A stretch of 64,000 nt of DNA from AWTP1-13 sp963820375. GTDB taxonomy: Bacteria > Pseudomonadota > Alphaproteobacteria > Rhizobiales > Hyphomicrobiaceae. The notes beneath the pieces are model-generated. The model was not told the DNA's origin and searched no databases. It saw nothing but the letters and a program-made list of their open reading frames with translations. This document shows, piece by piece, positions 1 to 8,550 of the stretch (the first letter of the stretch is position 1; every line of letters begins with the position of its first letter). The position numbers and the translations under genes were made by a program. The DNA lies in NCBI GenBank assembly GCA_963820375.1, contig CAWFZX010000022.1:62001-126000 (forward strand), in the 5' to 3' direction.

Positions 1-2
1 GT

Positions 3-479
3 CATATTCAGATTGCACATGGCCAACCTGACCATCACAACCGCACCATCGTGGCCGAGGCCTACGAAGAGGACGGTGCCATCGGTTGCCTGGTTGCAAA
101 GGCGCCCATGCTGGAGACGCTAATCTCACCCTCGGCGCCTTCCAGAAATTTCTTCGATGCCCCGTTAAGGCAACTGACGACTTTGGCGGTTGACGCAGGA
201 TACGACGCACAGGGTTTCATAGAGCATCTGACACAGGTGTCCCCACCGAATCTCCAGTCATTTGCGTGGGGTGAGTATGCAGAAACCTACGTGGATGACT
301 GGATTGATCGCACAACCGGGTTTTCCAATATGGTCGGGCTCTTCCAGTCCTCTGCGTTCAGAAACTTTGTTCTCAAGAACCCCACATACTCCGATCAGGA
401 ACTCCGGCAGCTAGCGGGTCTTCGACCAGGGCTGCAGTTCAAGGTCGTGCGAACATCAAGTGCTTACTGCGGACGATGA
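3..479 (+). CDS. Hypothetical protein, 5' end outside window
   Basis: The reading frame is open from the left edge to a TGA at 477-479, so the gene probably begins outside the window; a GTG at 51 is the first internal start but has no clear ribosome binding site. About 158 residues are visible. The protein is acidic in the middle and has no obvious signal peptide, membrane segment or catalytic motif. I do not recognise the family and assign no function. No gene follows closely downstream. It could be the C-terminal part of a larger enzyme, which only sequence to the left would settle. Confidence 0.5.
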   Translation, partial: HIQIAHGQPDHHNRTIVAEAYEEDGAIGCLVAKAPMLETLISPSAPSRNFFDAPLRQLTTLAVDAGYDAQGFIEHLTQVSPPNLQSFAWGEYAETYVDDWIDRTTGFSNMVGLFQSSAFRNFVLKNPTYSDQELRQLAGLRPGLQFKVVRTSSAYCGR

Positions 480-1269
480 CATCCGGGTTTTGCAGACTTC
501 GTTGCAGAAGTCGCCAAATGGCCGGGGCATTTGACGCGCTCGCCGTACCCTTGCTTGACACCAAGCCGAGCAATCCCGGTCGTCCGCCATAGGCCCATTT
601 CTGTAATTCAACTGGGGGGCATCATTCAGCTCTCGCCTTTCTGCGCGAGCCGCCCGAGCCGGCCGCACATTGTCATGGGCAGGCGCGTCTGAGGGTATTC
701 GTCGTGCGTTAAGCAAGCCAGCCGATTCCTTACCGTGGGTAAGACGGCGGCAACACCTACGTGCTGCATTGCCGGGATGACGACCTACCACGACGAGCTG
801 AAATGTCGAAGGCGTCGATATCTGCGCGACTGCATGCTGTGTCGGCGGGGTAGCATCCGCCACTGCGACTTCGCGCTGTCCTACCCGCATCTAGGCATCG
901 CCGAGCGCTGGGATTTGCTCCGCCAGCGCGAGCGCGTCGAGCGTTGGCACCCGTTTCACAACCGCAGCGGCGACGTAAAACTCCGCCCCCCACTCCCCGC
1001 GTCCCATTCGGATCATTCTCTCGGTCGTAACGCGCGCTTGCTTCCGTATACGCTGGCAGCCGGCGTCGGGGCGTTGCTGGGCGCCGTCACTTGGATTGCG
1101 TTCCCCGAACTAGTTGACCTCTAATACGCACAATCGCTGCGCGCCATTGCGCACGAGTCTGCAGTCGGAGCGAACAAGCCTTTTCGCAGTGGCGAGTCGC
1201 AAAGTGACCCTGACTGTGTGAACACGCGGCCGCTGCTATGCTTCTTCTGGTGATTCTCCGGGGGGATCG
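480..1269. other. Gene-poor stretch
   Basis: No convincing gene. A plus-strand frame at 735-1124 ends in a hydrophobic stretch (around 1039-1110), but the rest of it is Cys/Arg-rich and reads like out-of-frame sequence. The last 60 bases, with GTGATTCTC and a G-rich run just before the ATG at 1270, look like the leader that normally precedes IS1182-type transposase genes. Confidence 0.4.
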
Positions 1270-1683
1270 ATGAAGCGCTTCGCTGCCGGTGCTGATCGGG
1301 CGCAGTCGACGCTGTTGCCGGAGTGCCTCGATGATTTCATCGACGATAGCAATGCTGTTCGCGTGATTGATGCATTTGTCGATGCGCTCGATTTAGCTGA
1401 CTTGGGCTTCGACAGTGTGGAGCCGGCGGCGACCAGACGACCCTCCTACGATCCTTCGGTTCTCTTGAAGCTGTACACACGGCTACCTCAACCGGTTGCA
1501 GTCGAGCCGGCGGTGCCCGGCGGGTGAGAAACTCACGTATCGGTTTACAGCTGAGGAGCACGGCCAGAAACTTCGCCGTTATTGGACCGATGCGTGTCGT
1601 ACATGCCCAATCAAGGCCCAGTGCACGCCGGGCAAGCAGCGTCGCATTACGCGGTGGGAGCACGAGGAGGTTGTCGCGCGGTC
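1270..1683 (+). pseudogene. IS1182-family transposase remnant
   Basis: The first 72 codons encode the usual N-terminus of IS1182-family transposases (MKRF, AQSTLLPECLDDF, VRVIDAFVDALDL, RRPSYDPSVLLKLY). A frameshift follows near 1475. The next frame continues with the expected GYLNRLQSSRR, but then jumps at about 1510 to CPAGEKLTYRF and the zinc-knuckle-like block CRTCPIKAQC of the distal part of the protein. Roughly 250 codons, including most of the DDE catalytic core, are missing. The sequence stops matching after WEHEEVVAR near 1683. The family assignment rests on recalled family sequence; the frameshift and the jump are visible directly. It cannot make an active transposase. Confidence 0.8.
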
Positions 1684-1689
1684 GCGGTC

Positions 1690-2031
1690 CGCCGGAGACC
1701 CCTATAGAGCGTTTTCTAAACGCCTGCCGTGCGGTCGGCACAGGCCAAAGGCATGCGCTTCTCGCGCGATATGTTCGCGCTGCGCACCAACAACGATCTC
1801 GCCCACCTTGCAGCCATCCGCGCCGGCTATGGCATCGGCATCTGCCAGGTGCCTATCGGCCAACGTGAGGCCAATCTCATCCGGCTATTGCCCAGACACT
1901 TCGTGTTCAACCTCGAAATCTGGCTGGTCATGCATGAAAACTTGCGCACAAGCCCGCGCACGCGTGCGGTGTTCGATCACCTTGGCAGCGCGTTGTCGAC
2001 CTACGTTGACGCAGAGCGGCGGAGAACTTGA
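1690..2031 (+). pseudogene. LysR-type regulator, C-terminal remnant
   Basis: From about 1729 the frame reads as the last ~100 residues of a LysR-type regulator: the end of the effector-binding domain with LAHLAAIRAGYGIGICQVP, a short loop, then LEIWLVMHENLRTSP and VFDHLGSAL before the stop. The N-terminal HTH and most of the effector domain are absent; the sequence abuts the IS1182 remnant at about 1685, so a deletion or insertion-associated rearrangement removed the 5' two thirds. The target genes are unknown. It should not bind DNA. Confidence 0.75.
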
Positions 2032-2058
2032 TCACCCGCAACGCCGCGCACCCCTCGG

Positions 2059-2203
2059 CGCCAGCTCCTGGCTCGATCAGGTGGAGTTTATCCGCAGCCG
2101 GGGGATCTTCTGCGTAGCGGTGAAGAACCTGCCACGCATCGCCCTCGTCCCTACAGCAATTCGCTCTACCGCTTTTTTGCTCATCATTCCCCCCGTCGCT
2201 TGA
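2059..2203 (+). pseudogene. IS630-type transposase, C-terminal remnant (tentative)
   Basis: A short plus-strand frame reads SSWLDQVEF and, after an apparent small deletion, IRSRGIFCVAVKNLPRIAL up to a stop near 2203. This resembles the conserved end of IS630/Tc1-type transposases (SWLNQVE..., then RGxF and a downstream Leu-rich segment). The match is short and comes from memory of the family, so the call is tentative. The fragment lies directly after the LysR tail. Confidence 0.4.
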
Positions 2204-2560
2204 GGGTTTGTGCTGATACCGACCTAAGCGACAGCTCGGGCAAAGTAGCGATCTCATCGCCGCCGCGGACGATCCGACGACGTGAGCTGTCGGTGCGAGA
2301 GTGGAGAGGCGAACTGTCCACGCGCGGTCCGGCTTGAACGGAACTCCGCGCCGCCTTCAGATCACTTCGGGAGGCACAATGATCCCCACACGCATCATGG
2401 CAGCAGCTCACTGGAAGGGTTGGTGAAACCAACAAACTCTTGGTCGCCGTGGTACTCGCCGTGGCAATCGGGGCACCGAGAGCCAGCTTTGAGTGGAGTG
2501 GAGGCTTTCGCGTTCACGTTCGGCTGGTCCGCCCGAACAGCGAACGAAGGAGATTCACCA
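2204..2560. other. Upstream region of the alpha/beta hydrolase
   Basis: No gene is supported. One frame near 2430-2475 encodes a short signal-peptide-like run (KLLVAVVLAVAIGAP) without a sensible mature protein after it, possibly another remnant. A purine-rich AAGGAG-like site at about 2547-2552 sits 8 bases before the ATG at 2561. Confidence 0.35.
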
Positions 2561-3619
2561 ATGAATACCATCAGAATCGCGCAGGGCGTCGATCCCAATC
2601 GTCGCCGCTTTCTCGGTGCCGCAGCCATGACCGCCGCTGCCGCCCAGCTCGGCATGCAGTCCTCGGCAGGCGCACAGCCCGCCAAGACGAAGTTGCCCAC
2701 GATCCAGCCGGGGACAAACGTCTCATTGGGTCCGCTGATGCAAATCAATGCCGGCCCGCTGAACGTCGTATATGCTGAAGCAGGTCCCGCCGATGGCCCG
2801 CCGGTCATTCTTCTGCACGGCTGGCCCTATGACATTCATAGCTTCGTCGATGTTGCGCCTTTGCTGGCATCGGCGGAGTATCGGGTGCTCGTACCGTATC
2901 TGCGGGGTTACGGCGCGACGCGCTTTCTTGCGAGAGAGACCTTCCGCAACGGCCAGCCGTCGGCGTTGGCGGTCGATGTCATCGCCTTTATGGATGAGCT
3001 GAAGATCGAGAAGGCGGTCCTCGCTGGTTTCGATTGGGGCGCACGGTCGGCCGACATCGTCGCGGCGCTCTGGCCGGAGCGCGTCAAGGCGCTCGTTGCC
3101 GTCAGCGGATACCTGATCGGCAGCCAGGAAGCCGGCAGAATGCCGTTGCCGCCCAAGGCCGAGCTCGAGTGGTGGTATCAGTTTTATTTCGCCACGGAGC
3201 GCGGCCGGATCGGTTACGAGAAAAACCGCAACGACTTTAACAAGCTGATCTGGCAGATCGCGTCTCCGAAATGGAGCTTCGACGACGCGACGTTCGCCCG
3301 CAGCGCGGCGGCGTTTGACAACCCGGATCACGTCGACATCGTCATTCACAATTACCGGTGGCGTCTTGGTCTGGCCGAAGGTGAACCCAAGTATGACGAA
3401 TTGGAGAAACGGCTCGCCGTGGGGCCCACCATCGGAGTCCCGACCATCACCCTCGAGAGTGATGCCAACGGCGCACCGCATCCGGAACCCAGTTCCTACG
3501 CGAAGAAGTTCACTGGTCCCTATTCGCATCGGCACGTTGAGGGCGGCATTGGTCACAACTTGCCTCAGGAAGCTCCAAAGGCCTTTGTCGAGGCGATCAT
3601 CGACGTTGCCAGTGCTTGA
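2561..3619 (+). CDS. Tat-exported alpha/beta hydrolase, epoxide-hydrolase-like
   Basis: Predicted periplasmic alpha/beta-fold hydrolase of about 352 residues. The ATG at 2561 has a good ribosome binding site and opens a twin-arginine signal (NRRRFLGAAAM, residues ~13-23) followed by an Ala-rich hydrophobic stretch; the frame extends further upstream but without a signal peptide. The oxyanion-hole motif HGWP lies near residues 86-89, and the nucleophile elbow is GFDWGA near 161-166. Asp rather than Ser at that position is typical of epoxide hydrolases and haloalkane dehalogenases. The base is the His of GIGHNLPQEAP near the C-terminus. HG-x-P favours epoxide-hydrolase-like over dehalogenase. 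Export by Tat is unusual for a soluble epoxide hydrolase. The substrate is unknown. Its neighbours are all remnants. Confidence 0.85.
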   Translation: MNTIRIAQGVDPNRRRFLGAAAMTAAAAQLGMQSSAGAQPAKTKLPTIQPGTNVSLGPLMQINAGPLNVVYAEAGPADGPPVILLHGWPYDIHSFVDVAPLLASAEYRVLVPYLRGYGATRFLARETFRNGQPSALAVDVIAFMDELKIEKAVLAGFDWGARSADIVAALWPERVKALVAVSGYLIGSQEAGRMPLPPKAELEWWYQFYFATERGRIGYEKNRNDFNKLIWQIASPKWSFDDATFARSAAAFDNPDHVDIVIHNYRWRLGLAEGEPKYDELEKRLAVGPTIGVPTITLESDANGAPHPEPSSYAKKFTGPYSHRHVEGGIGHNLPQEAPKAFVEAIIDVASA

Positions 3620-3680
3620 TTGTGTTGGCGACACCGCGGTTTGGCGTAGGGACAACAACCGTCGCAAACAGGAGTGTCCC

Positions 3681-3806
3681 ATGAGCCAAGGCGCAAAGGT
3701 CCTATCCACAGCCAAGATTCACACCACCGGCGCCCGGAAATTTGGCGTCTCACGCAGGTCTGACAGGTTATGCTGCCGCTGGCCGACGAAGTGGTTGGTT
3801 CGTTAG
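3681..3806 (+). pseudogene. Ohr/OsmC-family protein, N-terminal remnant
   Basis: An ATG at 3681 with AGGAG about eight bases upstream opens a frame whose first ~28 residues (KVLSTAKIHTTGARK, then SRRSD) resemble the start of organic hydroperoxide resistance proteins of the Ohr/OsmC family. The homology then stops and a short unrelated Arg/Trp-rich tail runs to a stop at 3806. The peroxidatic cysteines would lie in the missing part, so no activity is expected. The assignment is by recalled similarity over a short stretch. Confidence 0.45.
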
Positions 3807-3964
3807 ATGTATGCTCTGGCAGCACTCGGAACACTTCGGCGATACCGCGAGCAAGTCCGGCCGACGGCCTTACAGACACGCTCAACGACTTGAAGTAGCC
3901 CTTGATAGGTAAACGGGCAGGTGTAGACGTAAGCCATGACAGCAGGTTTGGTCTGCGCGGGCAA

Positions 3965-4104
3965 ATCCCGCACATTTGTCCCGCAGTAATGGAAATTCCG
4001 AGGTCCCAACGGGGGAATTGATGGGATCGCTGCCGATTGCAATCTTCTATTTCTTCTTCGTCGACTACTACGTTTCCTCCCTCACTGGCGCGGTAAAGGA
4101 ATAA
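3965..4104 (+). pseudogene. Carbohydrate-type ABC permease, C-terminal remnant
   Basis: The frame ending in TAA at 4102-4104 reads EVPTGELMGSLPIA, then FYFFFVDYYVSSLTGAVKE, the typical last helix and tail of an inner-membrane permease (MalG-like group) of a sugar or glycerol ABC importer. Upstream of about 3990 the frame loses any resemblance. Only 30-40 residues survive, so it is a dead fragment. It follows the Ohr fragment by ~160 bases, so two unrelated gene ends lie next to each other. Confidence 0.6.
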
Positions 4105-4334
4105 GGACCCGGTTTCTTGTGGGAGGAGCGCGTTCACATGGTGGTCGTATTACCTCCAATAACGGACATGCTCGGCCGCGATATGTCGCAGGTTGGCGGA
4201 AGACCGCCGATGTCCCTAATTGTGAAGGCGCTGGCGATGGCAGCCAAAGGCGCACTCTATGGTCGCCGATGATGTTCCGCGTTCACTCGGCGGCGTCCAA
4301 TGAGTAGAGTTCCGACGAAGCTGGAAGGTCCGCT

Positions 4335-6686
4335 ATGGTCGAAAAGATAGACAACCCCGCCTCCACGCACGAAGAAGCCTTCAAGCCGCACACTTCCCAT
4401 TGGGGTGTCTTTTCGGCGCGGTTGAAGGACGGCAATCTCGAGGTCCGCCCGGATCCCGAAGATCCCGACCCTAGTAGTATTATCGAGAATTTTCCCGCCG
4501 CACTCCATCATCGAGCACGCATCGCTCAGCCCATGGTACGGCAGGGATGGCTTGAACGCGGGCCAGGGCCCGACCATCGCCGCGGGCGCGAGGACTATGT
4601 GGCGATGCCTTGGGATGCTGTTCTCGATCTGTTGGGCGCCGAACTCGCCCGTGTACGAAACACTTACGGGCCCTCCGCAGTGTTCGGAGGATCATACGGC
4701 TGGGCGAGCGCAGGCCGTTTCCATCACGCACAGAGCCAGATCCATCGCTTTCTCAACACCTCGCTGGGCGGCTATGTGCGTTCGGTCAACAGCTACAGCT
4801 CTGGCGCGTCGTCGGTGCTCGTGCCCTACATACTTACCGATTACGAGGATCTCACAAAACGCAACGTGACGTGGGAGCAGATCATCGCTCATAGCGATGT
4901 CGTGATTGCCTTCGGAGGCATGGCACTGAAGAACAGCATGGTCGCCGGCGGAAGTATCAGTAGGCATGTTGAGCGCGGCGCTATGCAACGTGCTCGGGCC
5001 CGGGGCTGCCGGTTCGTCCTCGTCAGCCCCCTGCGCGCCGACCTTCCCGATGAGGCCGGCGCTGAGTGGGTTCCGAGCGTCCCTGGCACCGATACTGCAC
5101 TCATGCTGGCGCTGGTTCACACGCTCGTCCTCAACAGACTGCACAATCGCGACTTTCTCGATCGCTACACGGTCGGCTGGCCCATCTTTGAGCGCTATCT
5201 TCTGGGCGAAACCGACGGCCAGCCCAAGAGCGCGGATTGGGCCGCCGCGATCACCGGCGTGGCGGCCCAGACGATCATCGACCTCGCGTTCAGCCTGTAC
5301 GGCCGCCGCGCGCTGATAGTGGTATCGCACTCGCTGCAGCGCGCAAAACATGGCGAGCAACCCGTCTGGATGGGTGCCGTGCTCGCCGCCGCGCTTGGAC
5401 AGATCGGTTTGCCGGGGGGCGGATATGGCTACGCGCTCGGCGCCATCGGGTATTATGGTCGTCGATACAATGCCGTACCCATCGGCACGCTCTCGCAGGG
5501 TCGAAACTCCGTCGCGGATTTTATCCCCGTGGCGCGTATATCGGACATGCTGCTCAATCCTGGATCCAGTTATCGATACAACGGGCAGACGCGGACCTAT
5601 CCCGACATCCGTCTCGTCTATTGGGCGGGAGGCAATCCTTTCCACCATCATCAGGATCTCAACCGGTTGCGGCGCGCCTTTGCCCAGGTCGACACCCTCG
5701 TCGTGCATGAACTCGCGTGGACCGCGACGGCGCGACATGCCGACATCGTCTTGCCATGTACGATGACGCTAGAGCGGGAGGACATCGGCGCTAGCTCTAA
5801 CGACCCGCTGCTCGTTGCCATGCATCCGGTAGCAAAGCCGTATGGCACGGCACGGGACGACTACGCGATATTTTCAGACCTTGCCGAACGGCTCGGCACT
5901 GGCGCGAAGTTCACCGAAGGTCGCACCGTCCGCCAATGGTTGGAATTCTTGTACGAGCCGACACGTGCCGCGCTCGCGGAGCAGAAGTTGCCGGCGCCGA
6001 GCTTCGATGAATTCTGGTCCCGCGGTGCCCTGACCCTGCCGCAGCAGCCCGATGACGGCGGCCGGCTCCGATTCTTCCGTGACGATCCGGAGGGACACCC
6101 GCTCCCGACCCCCAGCGGCAAGATCGAGATTTTCTCCGCGAAAATCGCAAGCTTCAACGAGCCCGATTGCCCAGGTCATCCCACGTGGCTTGCGCCGACC
6201 GATGTGCCATGCAGGTCCGCGCCGCTAATCCTGGTTGCCAACCAACCCGCAACCCGGTTGCACAGTCAGTTGGACTTCGGCGGCCATAGCAACGACGCCA
6301 AGCACCGCGGGCGCGAGGTTGCGCGCATGCATCCCTACGATGCTAAAGTCCGAGGTATCGCCGATGGGGACATCATCCGCGTTTTCAACTCACGCGGCGC
6401 CTGCCTCGCCGGCGTACGCATCACCGACGGCATCCGCCGGGGCGTGATACAGCTTCCTACTGGTGCCTGGTATGACCCTGTTGACCCCGAGGCGGACAAA
6501 CCCCTATGCGTCCATGGTAATCCCAACGTACTTACGCGCGATGTCGGCACCTCATCACTGGCGCAGGGATGCACAGGACAGCTCACTACCGTGGAGGTAG
6601 AACGGTTCAACGGCAATCTGCCACCAATTCAAGCCTTCGACCCTCCAGTGGCCGCGAACATCGCGCCGGACAAACCCGTCCGTTGA
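4335..6686 (+). CDS. BisC/DMSO-reductase-family molybdopterin oxidoreductase
   Basis: A 783-residue molybdopterin-guanine-dinucleotide enzyme of the DMSO reductase superfamily, closest in layout to biotin sulfoxide / TMAO reductases (usually 740-830 residues). The motif YGWASAGRFHHAQ at residues 121-133 carries the serine (Ser125) expected as Mo ligand in the BisC/DorA/TorA branch. There is no N-terminal 4Fe-4S cysteine motif, as expected for that branch. Further cofactor segments are WAGGNPFHHHQD and the C-terminal dinucleotide-binding domain with NQPATRLHSQLDFGGHS. No twin-arginine signal is visible, which suggests a cytoplasmic BisC-like enzyme rather than a periplasmic respiratory one. 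A likely role is reducing S- or N-oxides such as methionine or biotin sulfoxide; the substrate is not fixed by sequence. A GGAAGG site precedes the ATG. It appears to be a single-gene unit. Confidence 0.88.
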   Translation: MVEKIDNPASTHEEAFKPHTSHWGVFSARLKDGNLEVRPDPEDPDPSSIIENFPAALHHRARIAQPMVRQGWLERGPGPDHRRGREDYVAMPWDAVLDLLGAELARVRNTYGPSAVFGGSYGWASAGRFHHAQSQIHRFLNTSLGGYVRSVNSYSSGASSVLVPYILTDYEDLTKRNVTWEQIIAHSDVVIAFGGMALKNSMVAGGSISRHVERGAMQRARARGCRFVLVSPLRADLPDEAGAEWVPSVPGTDTALMLALVHTLVLNRLHNRDFLDRYTVGWPIFERYLLGETDGQPKSADWAAAITGVAAQTIIDLAFSLYGRRALIVVSHSLQRAKHGEQPVWMGAVLAAALGQIGLPGGGYGYALGAIGYYGRRYNAVPIGTLSQGRNSVADFIPVARISDMLLNPGSSYRYNGQTRTYPDIRLVYWAGGNPFHHHQDLNRLRRAFAQVDTLVVHELAWTATARHADIVLPCTMTLEREDIGASSNDPLLVAMHPVAKPYGTARDDYAIFSDLAERLGTGAKFTEGRTVRQWLEFLYEPTRAALAEQKLPAPSFDEFWSRGALTLPQQPDDGGRLRFFRDDPEGHPLPTPSGKIEIFSAKIASFNEPDCPGHPTWLAPTDVPCRSAPLILVANQPATRLHSQLDFGGHSNDAKHRGREVARMHPYDAKVRGIADGDIIRVFNSRGACLAGVRITDGIRRGVIQLPTGAWYDPVDPEADKPLCVHGNPNVLTRDVGTSSLAQGCTGQLTTVEVERFNGNLPPIQAFDPPVAANIAPDKPVR

Positions 6687-7034
6687 GCACCTGGTTGCAG
6701 ACATTTGCTGCGCGCGTGCCAACCGCCTAGGTTGGCCCTGGACACGTCCGCATTTGCATAGTGCGGGCGCCAACCGTAGGTACGTCCCAAGACTAAGGTT
6801 CCCCAAAGCCCGTGCAAACATGATCAGGTCTTTACGGTACGCCGTTGCAGACCCAAGAATTCGCAGACGAATTCTTCGCATCTGGCGGGCTCAGAAGTTG
6901 CTCCGGCCGTCTGAGCCCTGGGGTCAAGCGCCGCCACGTGCAATCGAGATTTCCTTTGCTAACGTTGGCCGGGCTCAGCAATATCGGGCCGCAGGCTGGC
7001 TTCGATAACCAACCGACGGGCGGTCTTTTGTGCA
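6687..7034. other. Intergenic region with an inverted repeat
   Basis: About 350 bases with no gene I can support, between the molybdoenzyme and the FAD monooxygenase. It contains the perfect inverted repeat at 6855-6876, listed separately. Confidence 0.5.
6855..6876. promoter_or_regulatory. Perfect inverted repeat upstream of the FAD monooxygenase
   Basis: AAGAATTC (6855-6862) and GAATTCTT (6869-6876) form an 8-base perfect inverted repeat around a 6-base spacer. It lies about 160 bases upstream of the monooxygenase start at 7035. The AT-rich dyad in a GC-rich setting could be an operator for a dimeric repressor or a weak hairpin. No regulator gene lies beside it, so the assignment is speculative. 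Confidence 0.3.
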
Positions 7035-8255
7035 ATGACCGAGGGGCGTCTCCACAATCTACCGTTCATCGTGATCGGCGGCGGCATCGGTGGCACTGCA
7101 GCGGCGTTGGCGCTCTCGCGGAAGGGCAAACGCGTCCTCGTCCTGGAGCAGGCTGTCGACCTCACCGAAATCGGGGCCGGCATTCAGATGCCACCCAATG
7201 CCTTCAAGGCGTTCGATGCGCTTGGCGTTCTCGAAGCAGTACAACAAGTTGCTGCATACCCCGAGCGACTCGTCCTCGGCGACATGCTGACGGGAACTGT
7301 TGTCTATCAGACGCCGATTGGCGATGCCTTCATCGAGCAATTCGGCTACCGCTATGCTATGATGCATCGCGGCGATCTGCTGCAGATCCTTGTCTCGGCC
7401 TGCAAGGCTAGCGAACGCATCACGCTCAAGACCTCTACTCGCGCTACTGCTTTTCGCGACCTCGGAGACCGCGTCGTCGTGAGCACGGCAGACAGCGAGA
7501 CCTATGAAGGTCAGGCGATGATTGCGGCTGATGGATTATGGTCGATGACACGATCAGCACTCTTCGGTGCAGAGCCACCGCGGACCGAGAGCTATATTGT
7601 TTGTCGCGGCGTTGTACCGGTCTCGGAAATCCCGGAAGTACTCTATTCGCAGTCGGTGACCATGTGGGGCGGGCCGGAGCTCGACCTTTTCCACTATCCG
7701 CTCCGCCGCGGCGAGATTTACAATATCGGGGCCAGCTACCGCGATCCGAACGCCCTCGCCGGCGCTGACAATCCCAAGGGCGACCGAGACGTCCTGCTCA
7801 CTCGCTTTCGCGATGCCTGCCGTCATGTAAAGGCGTTGCTTCCCTATATCGATGTCTCGCGGGCCTGGGTCCTCTACGATCGGCCATCTCTCAGGAACTG
7901 GGCAAAGGGACGAATGGTGTTGCTCGGCGACGCGGCTCACCCGACATACATCTACATCTCTCAGGGCGCCTGCATGGCCCTCGAGGATGCAGTATTGTTG
8001 GCCGACCAGGTGAGCAAGGTAGACGACGTGCCGGCTGCTTTCCGGGCCTACGAGGACATTCGCTACCTGCGAGCTGCCCGCATCCAGTTGACGTCTCGGC
8101 AATTCGGTGAGGTGTATCACGCAACGGGAGTGCTGCGCGATCTGCGCAATACCCTCCTGGCCACTGCGCGGCCGGAAGCACTGTACGACACCCTCGGCTG
8201 GGTGTTTGGGGCAGCCGGTGCTGACTGTCTTGCTACAGCAGCTGCGGCCGGCTGA
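7035..8255 (+). CDS. FAD-dependent aromatic monooxygenase
   Basis: A 406-residue class A flavoprotein monooxygenase of the salicylate 1-hydroxylase / 3-hydroxybenzoate 6-hydroxylase type, which uses NAD(P)H and O2 to hydroxylate an aromatic or heteroaromatic acid in the cytoplasm. The N-terminal Rossmann motif GGGIGG is at residues 15-20, ending in the acidic residue of LVLEQ. The DG motif is IAADGLWSMTR near 165-175, and the GD motif is LLGDAAHP near 296-303 followed by SQGACMALED. The tripeptide region after GDAAHP (TYIYI) departs from the usual PMxPYxA/TTxYMA, which lines the active site, so the substrate may be unusual. The ATG at 7035 gives a normal-length protein. No ring-cleavage dioxygenase is nearby, so the pathway cannot be assigned. 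Confidence 0.85.
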   Translation: MTEGRLHNLPFIVIGGGIGGTAAALALSRKGKRVLVLEQAVDLTEIGAGIQMPPNAFKAFDALGVLEAVQQVAAYPERLVLGDMLTGTVVYQTPIGDAFIEQFGYRYAMMHRGDLLQILVSACKASERITLKTSTRATAFRDLGDRVVVSTADSETYEGQAMIAADGLWSMTRSALFGAEPPRTESYIVCRGVVPVSEIPEVLYSQSVTMWGGPELDLFHYPLRRGEIYNIGASYRDPNALAGADNPKGDRDVLLTRFRDACRHVKALLPYIDVSRAWVLYDRPSLRNWAKGRMVLLGDAAHPTYIYISQGACMALEDAVLLADQVSKVDDVPAAFRAYEDIRYLRAARIQLTSRQFGEVYHATGVLRDLRNTLLATARPEALYDTLGWVFGAAGADCLATAAAAG

Positions 8256-8550
8256 TCAGTTGCAGCAAAGAATTGGGGAAGTGCAGAGGACTAGGCATCG
8301 CCGGAATGAGATCGGCCGTGACCACTTCGTCGGAATGGGGCGCTTCAACTCGGACAAGCCTGTTCGTTCGTAAGGACTTTCCAGCGAGTACGCTCAAGGA
8401 GTACGTCGCGTCAGCGGATGCCCCAGGACTTGACTCACGCAGCGCAGCAAACCAACGATTGCGCTCCAAAGAGGCAGCCTCTTTGAGTTCGGCCTTGTTG
8501 TGGAAAACCGCGCGGTCGTGCGGGTCAAGAGGTCGAGCCATGAGTCGTCG

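Noticed and set aside
456..890. Open frame on the minus strand
   Set aside because: Composition and lack of any recognised motif suggest chance in GC-rich DNA.
735..1124. Open frame of 129 codons on the plus strand
   Set aside because: Cys/Arg-rich composition typical of out-of-frame GC-rich DNA, no ribosome binding site, no family resemblance; only the last hydrophobic stretch is suggestive.
2282..2560. Upstream extension of the Tat hydrolase
   Set aside because: The extension lacks a signal peptide, and a strong ribosome binding site plus a Tat signal define the start at 2561.
8233..8541. 102-codon minus-strand frame directly downstream of the wHTH-TPR regulator
   Set aside because: It overlaps the 3' end of the FAD monooxygenase, lacks a clear ribosome binding site and resembles no family; it could be real but I cannot support it.
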